DNA of 64,000 bases from Pseudoflavonifractor sp902362925 (lineage in GTDB: Bacteria; Bacillota; Clostridia; Oscillospirales; Oscillospiraceae), in the NCBI GenBank assembly GCA_902362925.1, contig CABIYL010000009.1; one strand, given 5' to 3'. A program made the position numbers and the translations under genes. Positions 57,977-64,000 of the stretch are shown here, piece after piece. The number at the start of each line of letters is the position of its first letter. Positions within the stretch are counted from its first letter, which is position 1. The notes beneath the pieces are model-generated. The model did not search any database and was not told where the DNA came from. It saw only the letters and a list, made by a program, of their open reading frames with translations.

Positions 57977-57993
57977 AGAGAAAACAATGTCAA
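57965..57993 (-). promoter_or_regulatory. Promoter of ilvD
   Basis: On the minus strand TTGACA (57988-57993), then TAATAT at 57965-57970 (17-base spacer) or TATAAT at 57967-57972 (15-base spacer). The operator lies just downstream of the -10 box. Confidence 0.65.
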
Positions 57994-58011
57994 GTGGAAG
58001 GAGCTCTTAAG

Positions 58012-58701
58012 ATGGAAAAACAGAGCCTGACCCAACAGACCGCCCAGCGGCTGTACGGGAGAATTGTGGCTGAGGGCGGCCTGGCCCCTGGGGACAAGCT
58101 GCCCAACGAGCTGGAATTATCCCAGGAGCTGGGGGTGAGCCGTACCACCCTGCGGGAGGCGGTGCGGATGCTGGTGGCCCAGGGGGTGCTGGAGGTGCGC
58201 CGGGGCAAGGGCACCTTTGTGTCCGCCCGGGTGGAGGACATCGACGACTACGGCTTCACCAGTCTGAGCCGGGTGAAGGGCCAGCTGCGGGACCTGTTTG
58301 AGCTGCGCAGCATCTTCGAGCCCCAGGCGGCCCGGTTGGCCTGCCGCCGGGCCACAGCGGAGGAGCGTGCGGACATTCTGGCCAAGGGCAAGGCGGTGGA
58401 GGACTGTATTCGCTCCGGGGCCGACCGCACCCAGGCCGACGCCGCCTTTCACGCCGCCATTGTCCGCGCCACCCACAACGAGTTTATGGTGCGGCTGCTC
58501 CCTCTCATCCAGCGGGCGGTGGCCACGGCAGTGGAAACCGGGGACGACGCTCAGCGGCTGGCGGAGGACACCCTGCGGGACCACGCGCTGCTGCTGGAGT
58601 TTTTTGCCCGCGGGGATGAGGAAGGTACGCTTCACGCCATGGCTATCCACATGCGCCACGCCGTGGACGAGATGGGCCTGAGCGAGGAGGAAATGTCCTG
58701 A
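58012..58701 (+). CDS. FadR-subfamily GntR transcriptional regulator, 229 aa
   Basis: Residues 5-75 are a winged helix (LYGRIVAEGGLAPGDKLPNE, LSQELGVSRTTLREAVRMLV, LEVRRGKGTFVS). Residues 90-225 are an all-helical FCD domain with the metal-binding Asp/His positions in FHAAIVRATHNEFM and DHALLLEFFARGDEE. The ATG at 58012 follows GGAAGGAGCTCTTAAG. Divergence from ilvD and a consensus operator between them point to control of ilvD and itself; the ligand is probably a small carboxylate. Confidence 0.92.
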   Translation: MEKQSLTQQTAQRLYGRIVAEGGLAPGDKLPNELELSQELGVSRTTLREAVRMLVAQGVLEVRRGKGTFVSARVEDIDDYGFTSLSRVKGQLRDLFELRSIFEPQAARLACRRATAEERADILAKGKAVEDCIRSGADRTQADAAFHAAIVRATHNEFMVRLLPLIQRAVATAVETGDDAQRLAEDTLRDHALLLEFFARGDEEGTLHAMAIHMRHAVDEMGLSEEEMS

Positions 58702-58736
58702 ATCCCTTGGGGCCCAGGGACTCTACCGCTGGTCGA

Positions 58737-58765
58737 TTGACAAACGGGTGGCCGCTGGCTAGGAT
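58737..58765 (+). promoter_or_regulatory. SigA-like promoter of the truncated XRE gene
   Basis: TTGACA (58737-58742), 17-base spacer, TAGGAT (58760-58765). Confidence 0.6.
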
Positions 58766-58786
58766 GGGACCAAAGGAGGGACCCGT

Positions 58787-58933
58787 ATGAACGACATTGA
58801 CAAGGAGCGGTTCGGCGGCTTTCTGGTCCAGCTGCGCCGGGAGAAAAATCTGACCCAGAAGGAGCTGGCCGAACGGCTTTTCGTATCGGACAAGGCGGTG
58901 AGCAAGTGGGAGCGGGGGGTTTCCCAAACTTAA
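58787..58933 (+). pseudogene. XRE-family regulator truncated after its helix-turn-helix, 48 codons
   Basis: The ATG at 58787 follows AAAGGAGGGACCCGT. The product starts MNDIDKERFGGFLVQLRREK and continues through LTQKELAERLFVSDKAVSKW to ERGVSQT and a stop. Full-length homologues continue with an LPD-type loop and a long C-terminal part. At about 58920 the composition changes from GC-rich to AT-rich, so the gene was cut by the arrival of the island that follows. Its promoter and ribosome site are intact. Confidence 0.7.
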
Positions 58934-58997
58934 AGATACCACACTAAAACCCACGCTTACATTACTTCCAAACAATATAATTTTGGAGGTAACCTTT

Positions 58998-59243
58998 ATG
59001 AAACGCCTAATATTCTGCGAATATAACTTCGATAACTGCTGTGTAGAACTGAAATTCACCGATGGCAGCATGATCGCCATTGATACCATCGCCGTGGAGA
59101 ACGAGGTTGCCGACAATATGTATCAGCGGTCAGAGCTTGACTATCTGATTTACAATGCTCCTTTTGAATATGCAGACCTTGTTTTGAATGGTGATCCCGA
59201 AACATATTTGAAAGCAGTAACCGAATACAAACCTTTAGACTAA
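58998..59243 (+). CDS. DUF6061-like small protein, 81 aa
   Basis: The ATG at 58998 follows TTGGAGGTAACCTTT. The product MKRLIFCEYNFDNCCVELKF then has DGSMIAIDTIAVENEVADNM and ends AVTEYKPLD. I associate this pattern with the DUF6061 family, short soluble proteins common on mobile DNA of gut Firmicutes; function unknown. It is convergent with the ABC transporter genes and separated from them by a terminator. Confidence 0.75.
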   Translation: MKRLIFCEYNFDNCCVELKFTDGSMIAIDTIAVENEVADNMYQRSELDYLIYNAPFEYADLVLNGDPETYLKAVTEYKPLD

Positions 59244-59255
59244 TTATAGGAGTAA

Positions 59256-59301
59256 TGCCGCTTGCACCGACAGTAAAAAGTCAGCGCAAGCGGCATTTTT
59301 T
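59256..59301. terminator. Terminator between DUF6061-like and ABC genes
   Basis: TGCCGCTTGC and GCAAGCGGCA pair across a 20-base loop, followed by TTTTTT on the plus strand; it overlaps the end of the minus-strand ABC gene. Confidence 0.75.
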
Positions 59302-61111
59302 ACGTTGTATAGTATTGCGCCTGTGCGTTCCATAATTCATGGTACTTGCCGTTCACATCAGAAAGAAGTTCTTCATGTGAACCGTGTTGGACGATTTTTC
59401 CATCATCAAATACCACAATCTTATTACAGAAACGGCACGAAGCCAATCTGTGAGAAATATAGACTGTTGTTTTGTCTCCCGAAATCGCATTGAAATTCGA
59501 GTACACTTCATATTCAGAAATCGGGTCAAGTGCAGCAGTAGGCTCGTCCAAGAGAATAAACGGTGAGTCTTTATAAAGAGCACGTGCAAGTGCAATTTTC
59601 TGTGCTTCTCCACCGGAAATCTCTATGCCGGATTGGTCATAGCCCTTGTATAGATACGTATGAACGCCTTCCGGCATTTCGTGAAGTCTATCTCCAAAAT
59701 TTGCTTTTACCAAGCACTCACGCACCTTATTCTCGTCAAAAGTTTTGCTTGATGCAACAACTTCGCCGATCTTAAAGGAGAATAGGCTGAAATCCTGGAA
59801 CACAACCGAAAATACTGACATATATTCATCGTAATCATACTTTTGAATGTTTACGCCGTTCAGCAGAATTTCACCCTCTGTCGGGTCATAAAGGCGACAG
59901 AGCAGTTTTATAAACGTGGTCTTTCCGGAACCGTTCATGCCGACTATTGCAAGCTTTTCTCCAATCTTGAATTTAAGATTTACATTTCTCAATGCATATG
60001 CTTCTGTATTGGGATATTTGAAGCTGACATTTCGGAATTCTACATAGTATTCATTATCATCACGCTTTTCGACCGTCAAGGAACCTTGATACATATTGTT
60101 CGGTATATCGAAGTATGAAAAATAGCGCTTAAGATAATGGTTGTTATACAGAGCTTGTTGGGTTGTCGTGACAATATTGATCAAAGTTTCGACAAGCAGC
60201 ATGATACAAGTCACATACTTCGCAATCGAACCTACCGTGATACCGCCTTTCAGAGCTGCATAGATAAGAACAGCGTAGATCCCAAATTTTAATACAGTAT
60301 TGAGAATCGTTACAGGAAGTGTCCACGCAGCTTTCTTATATGAGTTTTTTAGTGCACGCTCGTAATAATCCCTTTCAAGTGTTATATAGGAATCTCCGAG
60401 AAAATCTCCCATACTGTAAAGACGTATATCTTTTCCGGCTTCATAATGTTCGATATAGTTAAGAAAGTGTTCGGATATGATATTCATATCAACGGATGAT
60501 GCGTTAAAATCTCGTTCCAAGTTATTTGTTCTTTTTGTTGCATACATTTGGATTAACAGCGTTATAACCAGACCAGCCACAATAGAAAGCTTAAAAACGA
60601 TTGGTACGGAAGAAATTGCAAAAAATGATACCGTAAGCACTACAGAAGCAATTATTTTTGTGATCTGCGCTGTAAATTGCTCAATGTTATGATATAAGAA
60701 GAACAGATTGAACCCCGTTTGACTTTCCCGTCTGACACGATAGCGCAGCTTAGTAACATCCGGGTTTTCAATCGATTCATAAGCCATCTGCATGGCTTTT
60801 TCTGAATAAGACCAATCTTCATTTCTCCACATTGCGCTGTATGCAACATTCTTTTCAGAGGCAATGTATGTATTCAAAAGATTAACCGCAAACACAATAC
60901 CAACCGTCAGAGCGACATAAAGAATAACTGTTTCAATAGAAGATTTGGCTACCAGAGAGTCGATAACTTTAGCGGAGAAATAAATCGGCACATAACCAAT
61001 GATAGATGAAAGAACCGTGTTTACAATCAACAATACCGTGTATTTCCTATTTGTCGAGAAGGTAAACTTAGCCGCTCGTCTGAAAATCTGGAAATGATCT
61101 CTTAGTTTCAT
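59300..61111 (-). CDS. ABC exporter half-subunit (permease + ATPase), 603 aa
   Basis: Residues 1-320 form six membrane helices; residues 350-600 are an ABC ATPase with Walker A GMNGSGKTTFIKLL, the signature SGGEAQKIALARAL, Walker B FILLDEPTAAL and the switch His in TVYISHRL. It overlaps the end of the partner gene (61108-61111), so the two likely form a heterodimeric exporter of peptides or drugs. Codon use is AT-rich. Upstream genes encode a GHKL kinase and LytTR regulator, a set often used to control peptide export or immunity. Confidence 0.9.
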   Translation of the reverse strand: MKLRDHFQIFRRAAKFTFSTNRKYTVLLIVNTVLSSIIGYVPIYFSAKVIDSLVAKSSIETVILYVALTVGIVFAVNLLNTYIASEKNVAYSAMWRNEDWSYSEKAMQMAYESIENPDVTKLRYRVRRESQTGFNLFFLYHNIEQFTAQITKIIASVVLTVSFFAISSVPIVFKLSIVAGLVITLLIQMYATKRTNNLERDFNASSVDMNIISEHFLNYIEHYEAGKDIRLYSMGDFLGDSYITLERDYYERALKNSYKKAAWTLPVTILNTVLKFGIYAVLIYAALKGGITVGSIAKYVTCIMLLVETLINIVTTTQQALYNNHYLKRYFSYFDIPNNMYQGSLTVEKRDDNEYYVEFRNVSFKYPNTEAYALRNVNLKFKIGEKLAIVGMNGSGKTTFIKLLCRLYDPTEGEILLNGVNIQKYDYDEYMSVFSVVFQDFSLFSFKIGEVVASSKTFDENKVRECLVKANFGDRLHEMPEGVHTYLYKGYDQSGIEISGGEAQKIALARALYKDSPFILLDEPTAALDPISEYEVYSNFNAISGDKTTVYISHRLASCRFCNKIVVFDDGKIVQHGSHEELLSDVNGKYHELWNAQAQYYTT

Positions 61112-62937
61112 TCGCCATCGCCTCCTTCCATATCCTCTTTATACCAACAGCTTTGTATATCAAATAACCCTTTGTACGTTCCGTTGGCACCCATCAACTC
61201 TTGATGTGTACCTTCTTCTGTGATGTTACCGTTTTCAAGAAGAATAATTCTGTCACAAAATGATGTGGAAGCAAGTCTATGGGAGATAAACAACGAGGTC
61301 TTATTCTTCGCCATAACATTAAATTCGTTGTATATCTTACTTTCGGCAATAGGATCAAGTGCTGCTGTAGGCTCGTCCAAAATTAAAAGAGGGGCATCTT
61401 TGTAAAGAGCACGGGCAAGCATAAGTTTTTGTGCTTCACCGCCGGAGAGTTCGGTTCCGTTTTCGTGAACCTTTTTGTTTAGCTTCGTATGGATACCATC
61501 GGGGAGCGCATCAATCTTTGCGCCCAACCCGGCTTGACGCATACATGTTTCTGCTTTTTCTAAGTCTGTTTCTGCTGTACTTTTTCCGGAAACCGTTTCA
61601 GCAAGTGAGAAAAATGCTGTTCGTATTTCTTGAAAAACAGGAGAGATCAGTTTGTAATAGTCTTCTCGCTTAAAATCAGAAAGAGGAATGCCGTTGAAAA
61701 AGATTTCGCCGGATGTAGGTCTGTAGAGACCGCACAGTAGTTTTACAAGAGTGGTTTTACCGGCACCGTTGAGACCAACAAGTGCAAGTTTTTCACCGCT
61801 TTTGATTTTAAATGACAGATCGTGAATGGTATCCTGTTCAGCGCCGTCGTATCGGAAGCTAACATTTTTGAACTCAATTTCCGGCACAGTATTCATATGG
61901 TCTGCAGCTTTGGCAATTCCGCTTCCATCATATTCCGGATAATCAACAAAATCTCTGAAATCGCACAGCTTGAGACTTACTGTATTCGCTTTATTCCAGC
62001 AAGAGATGATACCGCCCACCCATGAAGCAAACGAAGATATGGCGGCAAAATAGAGAACAAATTCATCAATGCCGATTTTGCCACTGTAGAACATATGGAT
62101 TAAAAGTGCATATGCTCCGCCGTCACGGATAAGAATGACAACCAAATCGGCAATACGAGAAAGAAAGCTCTTTTTTACAACATTTCTATCCCATTTTGAT
62201 CGTTGGTCAGATAAATCCCGATAACATTCACGAAGCCAGGATGCCATGCTGTAAATACGGATATCCTTTGCCGCTGCGAAATCGTCGGGGAGTTCTTCGA
62301 CATGACCGAGGTTCTGATTCAGATCAGTCATCTTGCTTCTATGAGCGTATTCCCATTTGTTATAAGCTTTTACGGAAAGAATATTAACAATAGGTGCAAC
62401 GGTTAGTATCGGAACCAGCCAAGGACTTGCAAAAGAAATTACGGAACCAAAAAGTATGTAACCCAAAAGATTCTCAATCATTCCGAAACCACTGTATACA
62501 ATGTCGGTGAGCGGTTGGACACCATCCCACATCTGCGTGGCATTACTTGCTCTGTTAGCAAGGTCACGAACTTCCTTCTGCTCGTAAGTTTGATAGAACA
62601 TGGAGAGTTGCTTCCTTGTCACAAGAGCGGTCATTTTGTAGCGGTATATGCCGAGCGTCGAATTTCTGATATGCCCCAATGCTTGAACAATAATATTTCC
62701 AAGCATAATCAGTAACATAACAATTCCTATCGACAACAAGGAATGAGTGAGCGTTTGACCGTTTGTTATCTCTGATACTACAAGCGACGGCAGGTATATT
62801 TCCAGATACCTAAGTCCGATGTTGATAGGTATAAATAAAGCTGTAATAAAGAAAGCCGCCTTACTATATTTTAAGAGCATTTTCAGTGACCATGCAAAGT
62901 TTGAAAATACGGAATGTGTTGGCTTTTTCTTTTTCAT
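61108..62937 (-). CDS. ABC exporter half-subunit (permease + ATPase), 609 aa
   Basis: Same layout as its neighbour: membrane domain at about 1-330, then an ATPase with GLNGAGKTTLVKLLCGLYRP, LSGGEAQKLMLARAL, ILDEPTAALDP and SLFISHRLAS. Both half-subunits have a full Walker B Glu, so neither site is obviously degenerate. The ATG at 62937 is used; a GTG at 62943 sits closer to AAAGGAGT and is possible. The start MKKKKPTHSVFSNFAWSLKM is positively charged, as expected on the inside. Confidence 0.9.
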   Translation of the reverse strand: MKKKKPTHSVFSNFAWSLKMLLKYSKAAFFITALFIPINIGLRYLEIYLPSLVVSEITNGQTLTHSLLSIGIVMLLIMLGNIIVQALGHIRNSTLGIYRYKMTALVTRKQLSMFYQTYEQKEVRDLANRASNATQMWDGVQPLTDIVYSGFGMIENLLGYILFGSVISFASPWLVPILTVAPIVNILSVKAYNKWEYAHRSKMTDLNQNLGHVEELPDDFAAAKDIRIYSMASWLRECYRDLSDQRSKWDRNVVKKSFLSRIADLVVILIRDGGAYALLIHMFYSGKIGIDEFVLYFAAISSFASWVGGIISCWNKANTVSLKLCDFRDFVDYPEYDGSGIAKAADHMNTVPEIEFKNVSFRYDGAEQDTIHDLSFKIKSGEKLALVGLNGAGKTTLVKLLCGLYRPTSGEIFFNGIPLSDFKREDYYKLISPVFQEIRTAFFSLAETVSGKSTAETDLEKAETCMRQAGLGAKIDALPDGIHTKLNKKVHENGTELSGGEAQKLMLARALYKDAPLLILDEPTAALDPIAESKIYNEFNVMAKNKTSLFISHRLASTSFCDRIILLENGNITEEGTHQELMGANGTYKGLFDIQSCWYKEDMEGGDGE

Positions 62938-62991
62938 TATCACATTAACTCCTTTCGCTTACAGTATATCAGAAAAAAGAAAAGGAAAATA

Positions 62992-63028
62992 AATTCGTGC
63001 ACTAATTGCTTCTGCCAGTGCACGAATT
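62992..63028 (-). terminator. Hairpin between kinase and ABC genes
   Basis: AATTCGTGCACT and AGTGCACGAATT pair around 13 bases; on the minus strand TATTTT follows. It may terminate or attenuate read-through from the sensor kinase gene into the exporter genes. Confidence 0.65.
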
Positions 63029-63033
63029 GCAAA

Positions 63034-63684
63034 TCACTCTATGGCTGGCACCAAAAATTCCGAAGTAAAAGCGCCGTCCTCGCTGTTATACTTGACCCAG
63101 CCGCCGTGTTCTTCAAGGATTGCTTCAGCACGGCGCAGACCGAAACCGTGAACGCCGTCCTTGTGGGTTGCGAACAAAGAGCCTGTCTTTTTCATCTTTT
63201 CGCCTGCCGCATTGAGCATGGAAAAATAAAGCATACTTCCTTTCATAGAAATGAAGATTCGGATAAATCGTTCTCCCGTTACTGTACGGCAGGCTTCAAT
63301 AGCATTGTCAAGCAGATTTCCGATGATGATACTCAATTCCAAGTCTGAAATTGTTAGCTGATCCGGCACGTTGGCTTTCACGGTCACAGCAATATTTTCT
63401 GCTTTGGCTTGGGCGATCTTTGCGGACAAAATAGCATCCAGAGATACATTACCCGTTTTCAGCAGAGTATCCACATTCATCAGTTGGTTATCAAGCTGCT
63501 CTATGTATGCAAGCGCACGATCAACTTCTCCGGCTTCAAGCTGACCCTTCAGTGTTTGAAGATGATGGTGAAAATCGTGCTTATAACCTCTCATTTCTTT
63601 GTGAATACTTCGCACCTCGTTTAAGTGCTTTTCTGATTGCTCAGTCTGATATTCAACCAGCTTCAAATATGTTTTCTTTCTCAT
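63034..63684 (-). CDS. GHKL-type sensor histidine kinase (AgrC/LytS-like), short soluble form, 216 aa
   Basis: Residues 30-70 hold the dimerisation helix with the phospho-acceptor His in RGYKHDFHHHLQTLKGQL; residues 90-216 are the ATPase domain with IIIGNLLDNAIEACRTV (N box) and HGFGLRRAEAILEEHGG (G box). Typical family members have an N-terminal membrane sensor of about 200 residues; here only a short helix precedes the His, so the protein is either naturally soluble or truncated. It starts nine bases after the LytTR regulator. Confidence 0.85.
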   Translation of the reverse strand: MRKKTYLKLVEYQTEQSEKHLNEVRSIHKEMRGYKHDFHHHLQTLKGQLEAGEVDRALAYIEQLDNQLMNVDTLLKTGNVSLDAILSAKIAQAKAENIAVTVKANVPDQLTISDLELSIIIGNLLDNAIEACRTVTGERFIRIFISMKGSMLYFSMLNAAGEKMKKTGSLFATHKDGVHGFGLRRAEAILEEHGGWVKYNSEDGAFTSEFLVPAIE

Positions 63685-63692
63685 AGGCTACC

Positions 63693-63910
63693 TCAGTTAC
63701 GTTGGATAAATGCTCGGTTGATATCGTCATACTTTCCCCTTGAAAGCGGAAGTTCGGTGTTTCCGATATTAACGGACGTGCGGGAAATTCGTGTTATGTG
63801 TTTAAGCGAAACCAAGTAAGAACGATGAACACGGTAGAAGTCATCGCTCACTCTGTTTTCAAACACAGATATGTTTTCCTTGATCTTGTACTCTTTATCT
63901 TTCGGTTGAT
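63693..63910 (-). CDS. LytTR-domain response regulator, C-terminal part only (partial)
   Basis: The minus frame ending at 63693 reads KDKEYKIKENISVFENRVSD then DFYRVHRSYLVSLKHITRIS and NIGNTELPLSRGKYDDINRA, a LytTR DNA-binding domain. No receiver domain is visible: upstream of about 63910 the sequence no longer fits the family and looks like other DNA, possibly an insertion-sequence end. It would pair with the adjacent GHKL kinase. Whether the gene is truly broken or only continues oddly cannot be settled at the window edge. Confidence 0.7.
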
Positions 63911-64000
63911 TGCATAATGAAGTTGGACACTTGAGAAAAGAAAATCCATAGTGATTTTACTCGTATGGTAGAATGAAGTTCCCACACCACATTCACCAGA
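63911..64000. mobile_element. Possible insertion-sequence end
   Basis: The sequence changes abruptly after the LytTR frame. AATGAAGTTGGACACTTGAG and a second GAATGAAGTTCCC lie 60 bases apart, a layout resembling IS terminal repeats with GTCCAAC-type ends. Only 90 bases are visible, with no transposase. Confidence 0.3.

Overview
The window is a high-GC chromosomal stretch of a Firmicute, most like an Oscillospiraceae-type gut Clostridium (Flavonifractor/Pseudoflavonifractor/Lawsonibacter-like). The evidence is the SpoVB-like flippase, GGAGG ribosome sites, TTGACA-N17-TATAAT promoters, a clostridial ethanolamine locus and many small gut-Firmicute families. Two runs of N (27169-27484 and 35202-35459) are scaffold gaps, so this is a draft assembly. 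The species is inference; no rRNA is present.

Layout. 1-2707: start of a response regulator, an unknown gene and two translationally coupled nucleoside hydrolases. 2766-13836 (minus): a compact ethanolamine-utilisation operon in transcription order adh(eutG-like)-eutA-eutB-eutC-eutL-eutE-eutM-eutT-pduL-unknown-eutN-eutH-eutQ. It encodes the B12-dependent lyase and its reactivase, the adenosyltransferase, acetaldehyde- and acetyl-CoA-processing enzymes, three shell proteins and the permease. eutV/eutW, eutS, eutP and eutK are not in the window. The most unusual member is a BMC-H shell gene with a 132-codon in-frame disordered N-terminal extension and a strong internal start. 13983-21364: a zinc-ribbon/Ig-like membrane protein, a CbxX/SpoVK-type AAA+ ATPase, a small XRE regulator with a clear operator, a DUF554 protein, SpoVB-like flippase, amidase and pyridoxal kinase.

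21438-27168 is a mobile-element graveyard behind a tRNA-Leu locus: a 5' tRNA-Leu half, the complete tRNA-Leu(TAG), three AT-rich unknown genes, a decayed recombinase tail, a chimeric frameshifted serine recombinase, conjugative-element scraps and a phage-like small membrane gene. 27485-41196 is core genome: greA, nifU-nifS, a patatin, an AI-2E-type exporter, the trmL-pgk-tpiA-gpmI-eno glycolytic cluster (with a duplicated pgk tail) and proB-proA. 41213-46417: a P-type Ca2+ ATPase and a two-gene type II restriction-modification system.

46524-57902: nadE; a secreted DxDxDG/Cys repeat protein followed by an ECF sigma factor and an RsgI-like anti-sigma factor; a split chromate transporter; aspartate carbamoyltransferase with a fused PyrI-like zinc module; a CmpB-type membrane protein; a second ECF sigma/anti-sigma pair separated by two perfect palindromes; and ilvD. 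ilvD is divergent from a FadR-type regulator with a consensus operator between them. From about 58925 the DNA becomes AT-rich: a truncated XRE gene marks the edge of an island holding a DUF6061 gene, two ABC exporter half-subunits, a GHKL kinase and the tail of a LytTR response regulator. All functional calls come from reading the translated sequence; no database search was possible.
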